From an uncultured Flavobacteriaceae bacterium (GTDB taxonomy: Bacteria > Bacteroidota > Bacteroidia > Flavobacteriales > Flavobacteriaceae): a DNA stretch of 64,000 nt. Below the pieces are notes generated by a model. That model ran no database searches, had not been told where the DNA came from, and saw only the letters and a program-made list of their open reading frames with translations. The position numbers and the translations under genes were made by a program. Position 1 is the first letter of the stretch, and the number at the start of each line of letters is the position of its first letter. Location of the stretch: contig CANKZQ010000002.1 in the NCBI GenBank assembly GCA_947488345.1, positions 620,001 through 684,000 on the forward strand, in the 5' to 3' direction. Shown one piece after another: positions 49,486-59,632 of this stretch.

Positions 49486-50079
49486 TTAAAAATTAAAGTT
49501 TAGGGTAAATCCCATCATGGGACGATTGGTGTAAGATTCTGTAAATAATGAAGGTCTGAATGATAAGTTTTTGTCTAATGCTTTATCGGGTAAATGCGCA
49601 TCTACATTCGCTTCTAATATATTTAAGGCATACAAACCGATGGTAATAAATAAGGATAAATCTCTATTCTTTTTCAGTACTTCTTGCGCTCGCACCAAGC
49701 CATCTTCGCTAACTAAGATTGTACCATCCTCTCTGACGAACTCATCTCGTTGTCCGGCTCTTCGTAACTTAAAAGCTGTACGATATCGCTTAAACTCTTT
49801 ATCATTATCAACATAAAAATACACGCCTGTTCCTACAGCCGCCCAAACAATAGGCGCTTTCCAAAACTTTTTATTGTATAATTGACCTAAGCCAGGTAAT
49901 ACAGCTGAATAAAAAGCTGCTCGCGATGGCGACAATGGATCAATACCCTTGAAAGTTGTTATTTTTCTTTGTGTTCGCACTGTAGAGTCCTTTTCTACTA
50001 GCAACTCATCTTCTTGTCCACTAACCATCGTAGTAAACACTAAAAAAAACAGCACAATGTACAGTTGCTTTGTTTGCAT
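49486..50079 (-). CDS. DUF5683 domain protein
   Basis: DPLSPSRAAFYSAVLPGLGQLYNKKFWKAPIVWAAVGTGVYFYVDNDKEFKRYR; sits between dapB and parB. Confidence 0.85.
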   Translation of the reverse strand: MQTKQLYIVLFFLVFTTMVSGQEDELLVEKDSTVRTQRKITTFKGIDPLSPSRAAFYSAVLPGLGQLYNKKFWKAPIVWAAVGTGVYFYVDNDKEFKRYRTAFKLRRAGQRDEFVREDGTILVSEDGLVRAQEVLKKNRDLSLFITIGLYALNILEANVDAHLPDKALDKNLSFRPSLFTESYTNRPMMGFTLNFNF

Positions 50080-50081
50080 GC

Positions 50082-50984
50082 TTACTGCAATAGCTTAATA
50101 ATCCTATTAAAATCTTCTTCTGAATGAAAAGGGATGGTGATCTTCCCTTTATCTTTTCCTGATAATTTCACAGCTACTTTATGTCCGAAAAAATCGCTGA
50201 TATCTTGTGTGCCATTGCGTATAAAAGAAGGAACCTCCTCTTTTTCTTTAGCGGCGGCACCGCTTGTCATAGGTTTCCCCTCTCTCAATGATTTTACCAA
50301 TTCTTCTGTTTGACGTACTGATAACTTATCACGGATGATCTTTTCGTATATATCCAGCTGGCTATCTTGATTCTCAACGGTTATCAAGGCTCTACCATGC
50401 CCCATGCTTAAGAAACCATCGCGCATGCCCGTTTGAACAATAGGATCTAACTTTAACAAACGTAAATAATTGGTGACGGTCGAACGATTTTTACCCACGC
50501 GTGTACTTAACTGTTCTTGTGTTAATTGTATCTCATCTATCAAACGTTGATATGAGAGTGCCACTTCAATAGGGTCTAAATCTTGTCGTTGTATATTCTC
50601 TACCAAGGCCATTTCTAGCATTTCTTGGTCATTTGCTAATCGTATGTATGCTGGAATCGTAGTTAAACCAATCAATTTAGAGGCCCTAAAACGACGTTCT
50701 CCAGAGACTAATTGAAATGTATTCGTATCCAATTTACGAACTGTAATTGGTTGAATAACTCCCAGTTCTTTAATCGAACTCGCTAGCTCTCTTAAGGCTT
50801 CCTCATTAAAATAGGTTCTTGGTTGAAACGGATTCACCTCCACCTTACTGATCTCTATTTCAACAATACTACCTACAACTTTATCGGCATTCTTATCTTG
50901 AATAGAATTGATATCATCAACAGAGTCCTTTAATAAAGCAGATAATCCTCTACCTAACGCTTGCTTTTTTACTGCTTTGGCCAT
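50082..50984 (-). CDS. parB: Chromosome partitioning protein ParB
   Basis: KQALGRGLSALLKD, NPFQPRTYFNEEALRELASSIKELGVIQPITVR, SGERRFRASKLIGL, ENIQRQDLDPIE. Confidence 0.96.
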   Translation of the reverse strand: MAKAVKKQALGRGLSALLKDSVDDINSIQDKNADKVVGSIVEIEISKVEVNPFQPRTYFNEEALRELASSIKELGVIQPITVRKLDTNTFQLVSGERRFRASKLIGLTTIPAYIRLANDQEMLEMALVENIQRQDLDPIEVALSYQRLIDEIQLTQEQLSTRVGKNRSTVTNYLRLLKLDPIVQTGMRDGFLSMGHGRALITVENQDSQLDIYEKIIRDKLSVRQTEELVKSLREGKPMTSGAAAKEKEEVPSFIRNGTQDISDFFGHKVAVKLSGKDKGKITIPFHSEEDFNRIIKLLQ

Positions 50985-51747
50985 GTGTATTCTTTTTTAG
51001 AATTTCGTGCGCTAAATTAATATAATTTACCGCTCCTTTACTTGTTGCATCATATGCAATGATACTTTCTCCATAACTCGGTGCTTCACCAAGCCTAATA
51101 TTACGTTGTATAATGGTTTTGAAAACCATAGAATGAAAATGCTTCTTTACTTCGGCCACTACTTGATTTGATAAACGTAATCGAGAATCATACATAGTGA
51201 GTAGCAGACCTTCAATATCTAAATCGGCATTATGCACTTTTTGTACACTCTTAATGGTATTCAATAATTTACCAAGGCCTTCTAAGGCATAGTATTCACA
51301 TTGAATCGGTATAATCACGGCATTTGCGGCCGTCAAGGCATTTAACGTAATCAATCCTAAGGAAGGTGCACAATCAATAACAATATAATCGTAGATATGT
51401 TGAATAGGCTCTAATGCCTTTCTTAACATGTACTCTCTTTCATCTTTATCAACAAGTTCAATTTCAATAGCAACGAGATCGATATGCGCTGGAATGATAT
51501 CTACATTCGGCGAATTCGTCTTAACAATGGCCTCTTTTGCCGATATGGTATGCTCTAAAATCTGATAGGTTCCGTTGGTGACGCTCTCTACATCAATACC
51601 CAAACCAGATGTTGCATTAGCCTGAGGATCAGCATCTATAAGCAACACACGTTGCTCTAACACACCCAATGCTGCTGCTAGATTCACCGTTGTTGTTGTC
51701 TTGCCTACGCCCCCTTTTTGATTAGCAATTGCTATAATTTTCCCCAT
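50950..51747 (-). CDS. parA: Chromosome partitioning ATPase ParA/Soj
   Basis: MGKIIAIANQKGGVGKTTTTVNLAAALG Walker A; overlaps parB start by 35 bp. Confidence 0.96.
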   Translation of the reverse strand: MGKIIAIANQKGGVGKTTTTVNLAAALGVLEQRVLLIDADPQANATSGLGIDVESVTNGTYQILEHTISAKEAIVKTNSPNVDIIPAHIDLVAIEIELVDKDEREYMLRKALEPIQHIYDYIVIDCAPSLGLITLNALTAANAVIIPIQCEYYALEGLGKLLNTIKSVQKVHNADLDIEGLLLTMYDSRLRLSNQVVAEVKKHFHSMVFKTIIQRNIRLGEAPSYGESIIAYDATSKGAVNYINLAHEILKKNTHGQSSKKASVR

Positions 51748-51823
51748 TAAAAAATATAATTTTTCTGGCTATAAAAATACGATTATTTGGCAGTAATAAA
51801 AATGAAGTTTTGAACAAAAAAGA

Positions 51824-51853
51824 AAGCTGTTAATATGTCAAAATTAACAGCTT
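51824..51853 (-). terminator. Rho-independent-like terminator after the M16 peptidase gene
   Basis: aagctgttaa...ttaacagctt with TCTTTTTTG on the minus strand. Confidence 0.75.
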
Positions 51854-51879
51854 CCTCTAAACCACTAGTAGTGTGATTC

Positions 51880-54726
51880 TTACTTTTTATCTTCAGGGTA
51901 TAATACCATTAAGATATGTCCTTTAGATAAGTACTTTTTCGCAACAGCTTGGATATCTTTAGCATTAATGCCATCGATATCTTTGGTGGCACGAACAATT
52001 TTTAACTTATCTGTCTTATTATAATCAGCGTTTTTCAATCCGTTGATCCAATATCTATTCTTCTTTAGATTCTCTTTATACTCTAATAATTGTGCTTCTT
52101 TTATTTTAGCAACATCCTTTTCTTCTGGACCATTATCAATAATTTGCTGTAATTCTTTTAAGGCAGCATCTTTTAATTTCGTCACATTTTCTGGCCCACA
52201 AGGAAAAGAAATAGAAAAATTATAAGAACCATAAGGAATCTTATTCATACTTCCTCGAGCTCCAGCACCGTATACACCCGCTTCTTCCTCTCGAAGTTTC
52301 TCGATCAATTTTATAGATAAGATCTCACCCAAACTCTTCAACATATGGTTTTCTTTACCATTGTATTCTGTTTCACCTCTAAAGCTCATTACCACCGTAC
52401 TTTTGGGTTCGGTACCTTTCTTTACAATCTTCTCATGTGACCCAGAACGAGGTCTAAAACTATGTTCTTTGTACGTCTCTCTGGTCTCGCTACTTGGTAA
52501 ACTAGCTATGTATAATTTGGCGTATTCTTTGATTTTAGCTTCATCCAAATTTCCTACAAAATAGAATTTAAAATCTCCTGCATTCGCAAAACGTTCCTTG
52601 TATTTTTCATAGGCTAATGCGTAATCTGCTTTATCTAAAGCTTCGGGTGTAGGAAATCCTAAATAACGTGCATTACCTTCGTTCATAAATTTTCCCGTTT
52701 CTATTTGAAAATAGATATTCGGATTTGATAATACATTTCCTAAAAACGCTTTCTGCTTGGCAATAAACGAATTAAACGCTTTATCATCCTTATTCAACGA
52801 AGTAAAGTATAAATGCGTTAATTGAAACAAGGTTTCTAGATCTTTCGGTGTTGATGATCCGCTAAGGCCTTCACTATTTTGACCAATAAATGGACGCACT
52901 CGTGCAATTTTACCTGACATCATCTTGCCCATTTCAATCTTGTTCATGCCGTTGATACCAGCCTCTGTCAAACCGCCATTCGCAACGCCAATTTTCTTCA
53001 CATCAGCATCAGAATATAAAGAAGTACCACCATAGCTAAACGCTTCCATCAATACTTCATCATCTTTATAATCAGTTTTCTTGTAGACAACTGTTGCACC
53101 ATTCACTAAAGTCAAGGTCATCGTTCCTAAATCCTCATTCTTCACTTGTTTAATAATCGCTCCAGCTTTCGGTAGCTCGCTCATTAAAGATTCCGCTACT
53201 TCTGTATCTTCATAAGGCTTGATCTCAGCACTTTCAACAGACGCCAATAAGTCCAGTACTTGTTTTTCCGTAGGCTTTACTACCCCCTCTTTTTCTGCTC
53301 CTGTGAATACTACAACTCTATTGTCTTTACGCAGATAATCTTTGATCAAGGCGTTCATTTCATTCAATTGAATCGAAGGCACCGCACGCTTGGTGAAATT
53401 ATATTCCCATTCAATACCTGGCATTGCTTCTTTTTGGAAAAAATTTCGAATATACTCGCCCGCATATCGTGCCGACTGTGTCTTATCTTTATTTTGAAAA
53501 GCCTTTTCCATACTCGCCAAGATATCTTTCTTCGCTCTTTTAAATTCACCCGCTTGAAAACCATAGCGCTTTACACGCTCATTTTCTTCCAATAAAGCTT
53601 TCAAGGCTGTTAATTGTCCTGTACCACTCGTCATGGCAAAAGACTGATAGGCACTCTTCCCTCTTGCGAAAGTACCACCATGCGACGAAGAACCGAAAAC
53701 GAATGGAGGATTCTCACTCTCTACTAACTCTCCTAAACGATTATTAATCATTTGAGAAAATAATCTTTTTACAATTGACTTTCTATATTCCTCTACCGTT
53801 GCTGCTGGCTTAGACGATGTTTTGTCTTTATACATCAAACGTACCTGATTAAAGGTAGATTCTTTATCTGTTTCAATAGAGACAAAGGTTTCTTCGTGAT
53901 TTGGTACGTCAAAAACCGTACGTTCTCTTGGATTTACAGCCGCTGGCACTTTACCAAAATGTGCTTTTATTTTTGCTTCTAGCTTGTCGACATCGACATC
54001 TCCAACAGCAACTACTGCCATTAAATCAGGACGATACCAATCTTTCTTGAATCGGCGTAAAGCCTCATAACTAAAATTCTCTAAAATTTTCTTTTTCCCA
54101 ATAGGCAAACGCTTTGCATATTTTGAGTTGTTCATCATTTTTGGCAAATAATTGGCCATCATTCTTTTATCGGCACCCAGGCCCAAACGATACTCTTCTA
54201 GTACCACACCTCTTTCCTTGTCGATTTCTTCATCAGTAAGATTGGTGTTAAAGGCCCAGTCTTCTAAAATTTGAAACCCCTTGTCTAGTTTTGCTTCGTC
54301 TTCACTCGGAATCGGCAAAATATATACGGTTTCGTCGAAACCTGTATAGGCATTTAAATGCGCTCCAAACTTCACTCCAATGCTCTGTAAGTAATCTACA
54401 AGTTCGTTTTTCTTGAAGTTTTTGGTACCATTAAAATTCATATGCTCCATAAAATGTGCCAATCCTTGTTGATCGTCATCTTCTAGAATAGAACCGGCAT
54501 TGACGGCCAAGCGCAATACGACTTTATTTTCTGGTTTACCATTATTTCTAATGTAATAGGTCAATCCGTTTTCTAGGGTACCCGTGCGTACATTCGGATC
54601 TACCGGAATTAAACCATCTTTGATTTCTATGGCTTTTTCTTTCGCGTCTTTAATGACGGTCTCTTGACTAAAACCTGCAACAACAAAAAGAAAAATTGCT
54701 GCTACATTTAATACTATTTTTTTCAT
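51880..54726 (-). CDS. M16 family (insulinase/pitrilysin) zinc peptidase
   Basis: GLAHFMEHMNFNGTKNF (HxxEH); signal MKKIVLNVAAIFLFVVAGFSQ suggests start at 54726. Confidence 0.95.
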   Translation of the reverse strand: MKKIVLNVAAIFLFVVAGFSQETVIKDAKEKAIEIKDGLIPVDPNVRTGTLENGLTYYIRNNGKPENKVVLRLAVNAGSILEDDDQQGLAHFMEHMNFNGTKNFKKNELVDYLQSIGVKFGAHLNAYTGFDETVYILPIPSEDEAKLDKGFQILEDWAFNTNLTDEEIDKERGVVLEEYRLGLGADKRMMANYLPKMMNNSKYAKRLPIGKKKILENFSYEALRRFKKDWYRPDLMAVVAVGDVDVDKLEAKIKAHFGKVPAAVNPRERTVFDVPNHEETFVSIETDKESTFNQVRLMYKDKTSSKPAATVEEYRKSIVKRLFSQMINNRLGELVESENPPFVFGSSSHGGTFARGKSAYQSFAMTSGTGQLTALKALLEENERVKRYGFQAGEFKRAKKDILASMEKAFQNKDKTQSARYAGEYIRNFFQKEAMPGIEWEYNFTKRAVPSIQLNEMNALIKDYLRKDNRVVVFTGAEKEGVVKPTEKQVLDLLASVESAEIKPYEDTEVAESLMSELPKAGAIIKQVKNEDLGTMTLTLVNGATVVYKKTDYKDDEVLMEAFSYGGTSLYSDADVKKIGVANGGLTEAGINGMNKIEMGKMMSGKIARVRPFIGQNSEGLSGSSTPKDLETLFQLTHLYFTSLNKDDKAFNSFIAKQKAFLGNVLSNPNIYFQIETGKFMNEGNARYLGFPTPEALDKADYALAYEKYKERFANAGDFKFYFVGNLDEAKIKEYAKLYIASLPSSETRETYKEHSFRPRSGSHEKIVKKGTEPKSTVVMSFRGETEYNGKENHMLKSLGEILSIKLIEKLREEEAGVYGAGARGSMNKIPYGSYNFSISFPCGPENVTKLKDAALKELQQIIDNGPEEKDVAKIKEAQLLEYKENLKKNRYWINGLKNADYNKTDKLKIVRATKDIDGINAKDIQAVAKKYLSKGHILMVLYPEDKK

Positions 54727-54850
54727 GTGATTGTGATTAATGAATGAATTAATTAAACTCAATATCTGATAGATTTTGAGAGTGTTAAAAATATTAAATT
54801 TTATCTGAAATTAGCTATCAAAAAATAATTTTAATTTTTTAAACTATTCT

Positions 54851-54881
54851 ATTGCTATACACAAAAGGATTTGTATATTTG
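54851..54881 (+). promoter_or_regulatory. Bacteroidota-type promoter upstream of rpmH
   Basis: ATTG (54851-54854), 19-nt spacer, TATATTTG (54874-54881). Confidence 0.6.
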
Positions 54882-54956
54882 CGCACGATTTTAGCGACGA
54901 CTTTTGAGACGTTGTTAACTCAAAAAGATACAAATACATTTATAAAGATATAAGTA

Positions 54957-55118
54957 ATGAGTAAAAGAACGTTTCAACCATCGAAGAGAAAGAGAAGAAA
55001 TAAACACGGCTTTATGGAAAGAATGGCAAGTGTTAATGGTAGAAAGGTATTAGCTAGAAGAAGAGCTAAAGGCAGAAAGAGACTGACTGTGTCATCTGAC
55101 CCAAGACCAAAGAAATAA
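54957..55118 (+). CDS. rpmH: 50S ribosomal protein L34
   Basis: Manual translation [53 protein letters not shown]; 53 aa, absent from ORF track (below size cut-off). Confidence 0.98.
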   Translation: MSKRTFQPSKRKRRNKHGFMERMASVNGRKVLARRRAKGRKRLTVSSDPRPKK

Positions 55119-55141
55119 TGATATTCTCATCAATCATATAC

Positions 55142-55174
55142 AAGGTGTTACTTTTTTAAGTAACACCTTTTTTT
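55142..55174 (+). terminator. Rho-independent-like terminator after rpmH
   Basis: aaggtgttactt-tttt-aagtaacacctttttttt. Confidence 0.88.
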
Positions 55175-55274
55175 ATATCTTTTTAATAAGTTTTTTATCA
55201 TCAGTAAGAATTACACTTTGAAATTTAAAATATTTGTAACCCAAAAAAATAACTTGTAAACCTTTTATTTAGAA

Positions 55275-58124
55275 ATGCCGAAAAATAACAACATCAAATC
55301 AATTTTAATTATAGGTTCAGGTCCAATCATCATTGGGCAAGCATGCGAATTTGACTATTCAGGCTCTCAGTCGTTACGTTCTCTAACAGAAGAAGGTATC
55401 GAAACCATTCTGATCAATTCAAATCCGGCAACGATTATGACCGATCCTACCATGGCCGATCACGTATACCTATTACCGTTAACGACCAAATCTATCATTC
55501 AAATACTCAAAGAGCATCCTCAGATCGATGCCGTACTACCCACGATGGGTGGACAAACAGCTTTGAACTTATGTATTGAAGCCGATAATAAAGGTATTTG
55601 GAAAGATTTTGACGTGCAACTGATTGGTGTTGATATTGATGCGATTAATGTTACAGAAGACAGAGAGCAGTTTCGAAATTTAATGGGCGAAATTGGGGTA
55701 GCAATGGCTCCACAAGCAACGGCGACATCCTTTTTAAAAGGGAAGGAAATAGCACAAGAGTTTGGCTTTCCATTGGTGATTCGCTCTTCATATACCTTAG
55801 GAGGTGCGGGTGCCTCAATTGTATACGAACCAGAAGATTTTGATGAATTATTGCGTAGAGGCTTAGAGGCATCTCCCATTCATGAAGTGATGATTGACAA
55901 AGCGATGATGGGTTGGAAAGAATATGAATTAGAACTCTTACGTGACAAAAATGACAATGTGGTCATAATTTGTGCCATTGAAAATATGGATCCTATGGGG
56001 ATTCACACGGGTGATTCGATTACGGTAGCGCCTACAATGACCTTGAGCGACCAAACCTATCAGCGTATGCGCGATATGGCCATTCATATGATGCGCTCTA
56101 TTGGCGATTTTGAAGGTGGTTGTAACGTACAGTTTGCGGTAAGCCCAGATGAAAAAGAAGATATTATTGCGATTGAAATCAACCCAAGAGTTTCACGTTC
56201 TTCTGCCTTGGCAAGTAAGGCTACGGGATATCCTATTGCTAAAATCGCTACAAAGCTAGCCATCGGATATACGCTAGACGAGTTAGACAATCAAATTACC
56301 AAAACAACCTCAGCCTTGTTTGAGCCAACACTCGATTATGTCATTGTGAAAATTCCGCGATGGAACTTCGACAAGTTCGAAGGTTCTGATCGCACTTTAG
56401 GATTGCAAATGAAAGCCGTTGGTGAAGTGATGGGTATCGGTAGATCATTCCAGGAAGCTTTACATAAAGCAACGCAATCTCTTGAAATTAAGCGTAATGG
56501 AATTGGTGCCGATGGCAAAGGGTATAAAGATTATAATCAGATCATCGACAAGCTAAAAAATGCAAGTTGGGATCGCGTTTTTGTGATTTATGATGCCATT
56601 CAAATGGGAATTCCTTTGAGTAGAATTCATGAGATCACTAAAATAGACATGTGGTATTTAAAACAATATGAAGAACTACTTGCCATTGAAAAAGAAATTT
56701 CGAGCCATGACCTTGAGACATTGCCGAAAGATTTATTATTAGAAGCGAAGCAAAAAGGTTATGGTGATCGACAAATAGCGCATATGTTAGATTGTTTAGA
56801 AAGCGAAGTCTATAATAAGCGTCAAGAACTCGATATCAATAGAGTGTATAAATTGGTAGATACTTGTGCCGCTGAGTTTAGTGCACAAACACCTTACTAC
56901 TACTCTACTTTCGAAAATAATAGTATTCGAAATGGGGTCGCTTTCGCGGAAAATGAATCGGTAGTGACCGATAAAAAGAAAATCGTAGTACTTGGCTCTG
57001 GCCCGAATAGAATCGGTCAAGGTATAGAATTCGATTACTGTTGTGTTCATGGGGTTTTAGCTGCCAAAGAAGCGGGTTATGAGACCATCATGATCAACTG
57101 TAATCCTGAAACGGTATCAACCGATTTTGACACAGCCGATAAATTGTATTTCGAGCCTGTTTTTTGGGAACATATTTATGACATTATTCAGCACGAAAAG
57201 CCCGAAGGTGTTATAGTACAGCTCGGTGGGCAAACCGCCTTAAAACTGGCTGAAAAGCTCTCTAAATATGGTGTTAAGATTATAGGCACATCTTTTGAAG
57301 CCTTAGATTTAGCCGAAGATAGAGGGCGTTTCTCTACCCTGTTAAAAGAACTCGATATCCCTTATCCACAATTTGGAACCGCTACAACGGCCGATGAAGC
57401 CTTGGCGATTGCCGATGAACTAGATTTTCCAATTTTAGTACGACCGTCGTATGTATTGGGCGGACAAGGCATGAAGATTGTTATTAACAAAGAAGAACTC
57501 GAAGAGCATGTGGTAGATTTACTTCGTAAAATACCGAACAACGTGCTATTACTTGATCATTATCTCGATGGAGCGATCGAAGCCGAGGCAGATTCTATTT
57601 GTGATGGTGAAGATGTGCAGATTATCGGGATTATGGAGCATATAGAACCTTGCGGTGTGCATTCGGGAGATTCGAATGCTACTTTACCGCCCTTCAACTT
57701 AGGTGAATTCGTGATGCAACAAATCAAAGACCATACGGTGAAAATTGCCAAAGCCTTAAAAACGGTTGGTTTGATCAACATCCAATTTGCAGTCAAAGAC
57801 GATGTGGTCTATATCATTGAAGCGAATCCGAGAGCTTCACGTACTGTCCCATTTATTGCCAAGGCCTATAAACAACCATATGTAAATTATGCAACGAAGG
57901 TGATGCTTGGCGAAATGAAAGTGAAAGACATCAAATACAATCCGCAGTTAGAAGGGTATGCGATTAAGCAACCTGTATTCTCGTTTAATAAGTTCCCGAA
58001 TGTTGATAAACGTTTAGGACCAGAGATGAAATCTACCGGAGAGAGTATTTTATTCATCGATAGTTTAAAAGACGATCAGTTTTACGAATTATACTCGCGA
58101 CGCAAGATGTATTTGAGTAAGTAA
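55275..58124 (+). CDS. carB: Carbamoyl-phosphate synthase large subunit
   Basis: SILIIGSGPIIIGQACEFDYSGSQ, second-half KIVVLGSGPNRIGQGIEFDYCCVH, EINPRVSRSSALASKATGYPIAKIATKLA. Confidence 0.98.
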   Translation: MPKNNNIKSILIIGSGPIIIGQACEFDYSGSQSLRSLTEEGIETILINSNPATIMTDPTMADHVYLLPLTTKSIIQILKEHPQIDAVLPTMGGQTALNLCIEADNKGIWKDFDVQLIGVDIDAINVTEDREQFRNLMGEIGVAMAPQATATSFLKGKEIAQEFGFPLVIRSSYTLGGAGASIVYEPEDFDELLRRGLEASPIHEVMIDKAMMGWKEYELELLRDKNDNVVIICAIENMDPMGIHTGDSITVAPTMTLSDQTYQRMRDMAIHMMRSIGDFEGGCNVQFAVSPDEKEDIIAIEINPRVSRSSALASKATGYPIAKIATKLAIGYTLDELDNQITKTTSALFEPTLDYVIVKIPRWNFDKFEGSDRTLGLQMKAVGEVMGIGRSFQEALHKATQSLEIKRNGIGADGKGYKDYNQIIDKLKNASWDRVFVIYDAIQMGIPLSRIHEITKIDMWYLKQYEELLAIEKEISSHDLETLPKDLLLEAKQKGYGDRQIAHMLDCLESEVYNKRQELDINRVYKLVDTCAAEFSAQTPYYYSTFENNSIRNGVAFAENESVVTDKKKIVVLGSGPNRIGQGIEFDYCCVHGVLAAKEAGYETIMINCNPETVSTDFDTADKLYFEPVFWEHIYDIIQHEKPEGVIVQLGGQTALKLAEKLSKYGVKIIGTSFEALDLAEDRGRFSTLLKELDIPYPQFGTATTADEALAIADELDFPILVRPSYVLGGQGMKIVINKEELEEHVVDLLRKIPNNVLLLDHYLDGAIEAEADSICDGEDVQIIGIMEHIEPCGVHSGDSNATLPPFNLGEFVMQQIKDHTVKIAKALKTVGLINIQFAVKDDVVYIIEANPRASRTVPFIAKAYKQPYVNYATKVMLGEMKVKDIKYNPQLEGYAIKQPVFSFNKFPNVDKRLGPEMKSTGESILFIDSLKDDQFYELYSRRKMYLSK

Positions 58125-58158
58125 GTCATCGACAGCACTCAAAAGCAACCATTTAAAG

Positions 58159-58193
58159 GCAATTGTATCATACCAATACAATTGCTTTTTTTT
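58159..58193 (+). terminator. Rho-independent-like terminator after carB
   Basis: gcaattgtat-cataccа region: gcaattgtat/atacaattgc stem (58159-58168, 58176-58185) followed by an eight-T run. Confidence 0.85.
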
Positions 58194-58676
58194 ATGTCTA
58201 CTAAAATTTGTTTGAAATCTATATTCGTTTGTGCTATAGTCATTTTTATAATGACCTTGACCAGTTGTGATAGCGATGATCGCTATACTATAGAGAATGC
58301 AAAAACCCTGGATTTACAAAGTTTTACCTTGCAAGTGCCACAAGATTGGACAAGTTTCCCATTACAAGGAACCGATACTTATTATGGAGGCTTGACCAAT
58401 CAAGTAGACACCTTATATTTTGATTTTGGTTATCTATCTTTCGGATCGTTGGATAATATTGAACAAAATGACGAAACCCTATCTTTTCAGCGCTTGCTTA
58501 TTAATGGAGTGGATGCCAAAATAGTAAAAGAAAAAAGAGCCGAAGATTCAGAAATTCGGTATTCGGTATTTTTAGACAAAGGCGACAATGAACGTCTCAA
58601 TTGGATTTTTGGATATGGGGTAACCGATGAGAAATTAGTAAAGTCGATCTTTTTAAGTCATCGATTTACCGACTAA
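58194..58676 (+). CDS. Putative lipoprotein, unknown function
   Basis: MSTKICLKSIFVCAIVIFIMTLTSCDSDDRY lipobox; ORF-track start at 58182 lies inside the terminator. Confidence 0.7.
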   Translation: MSTKICLKSIFVCAIVIFIMTLTSCDSDDRYTIENAKTLDLQSFTLQVPQDWTSFPLQGTDTYYGGLTNQVDTLYFDFGYLSFGSLDNIEQNDETLSFQRLLINGVDAKIVKEKRAEDSEIRYSVFLDKGDNERLNWIFGYGVTDEKLVKSIFLSHRFTD

Positions 58677-59024
58677 CTACTCTTTAAATCCTCCTGCTTG
58701 CCAATCTTTGACAAGTTGTATTTCATCATCTGTTAATTTTGGACGATTCCCTGGGGGCATGGTACCATTTTCAATACGCGTAACGAGTGCACTATTTTCA
58801 ATAGCGCTTTTCACTTCGGTAGCTGTGACTAACGAAATGGGTGCTCCGTTGACAGGCGGATCTCCATGACAAGAGAGACAGTAATCTTGCATGATGATTT
58901 TTACGGTACCGTTAAACGTGACAGAAGCATCTCCGGGTGGGCGCGTCGGACCGTCATCCTCAGACGAACAATTCGTTGCTAGTAGGGCTGCACAAACGAC
59001 TAGGAATGTTGTTATTTTTTTCAT
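58677..59024 (-). CDS. Cytochrome c-like (CxxCH) lipoprotein
   Basis: MKKITTFLVVCAALLATNCSSEDDGP lipobox; DYCLSCHGDPPVNGAPISL haem-binding CLSCH; MPPGNRPKLTDDEIQLVKDW. Confidence 0.88.
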   Translation of the reverse strand: MKKITTFLVVCAALLATNCSSEDDGPTRPPGDASVTFNGTVKIIMQDYCLSCHGDPPVNGAPISLVTATEVKSAIENSALVTRIENGTMPPGNRPKLTDDEIQLVKDWQAGGFKE

Positions 59025-59160
59025 AATGAGGTTTATTAAGATTGCAAAAAATTGATACAATTCTTTATTAATAACTGCGTAAATTCGTATTTAGTATGGA
59101 AATATGTTAGTTTCTAGGCATCTATCCTACCAATACAATAACCTTTAGCCGAGTCGACCT

Positions 59161-59511
59161 ATGGAACTCTTATGTATATACAATGCCAAATCTGATCGTT
59201 TTAATGCCTTGTTCGACTTTGCCCATAAAATAGTGAGCCCTTCTACCTATGCTTGCGACTTGTGCAAGCTTACGCATAGTAATTTTGGAGAGCGTGCCGC
59301 TTGGAAAGCCTTTACGGAAACTTCCAACATCCCATTGACCTTCTATCATTTAGACGAATTTGAAAGACAATATTCCGAAACCTTTACCTATCCTGTAATC
59401 TTAAAAAAGGAAGCGAATACACTTGCTGTTTTATTAAATACCGAGGCTATTGCGCGTTTTAAAACCACTGAAGAATTAATTGAAGGGATTCAAGAGTTGG
59501 TTGATGGTTGA
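59161..59511 (+). CDS. Conserved hypothetical protein with CDLCKLTH motif
   Basis: 116-aa ORF, MELLCIYNAKSDRFNALFDFAHKIVSPSTYACDLCKLTHSNFGERAAWKAF. Confidence 0.65.
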   Translation: MELLCIYNAKSDRFNALFDFAHKIVSPSTYACDLCKLTHSNFGERAAWKAFTETSNIPLTFYHLDEFERQYSETFTYPVILKKEANTLAVLLNTEAIARFKTTEELIEGIQELVDG

Positions 59512-59551
59512 TGGTTGATAGTTCTTAGATATGCTAAGACCTCTTGTCATT

Positions 59552-59597
59552 CGGTGAGCTTTCTTTGCTCCTTTCTTTTTTGTAGTTAGAAGAAAGC
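59552..59597 (+). repeat. Left copy of inverted repeat flanking the M61 peptidase gene
   Basis: cggtgagctttctttgctcctttcttttttgtagttagaagaaagc; first 36 nt match 30/36 with reverse complement of 61461-61496. Confidence 0.7.
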
Positions 59598-59632
59598 GCT
59601 TGGAAAAAAACGCTTTGTTCTTTACTAAAATA

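Noticed and set aside
55520-57796. Minus-strand ORFs within carB
   Set aside because: Antisense to a complete, highly conserved carB; no independent support.
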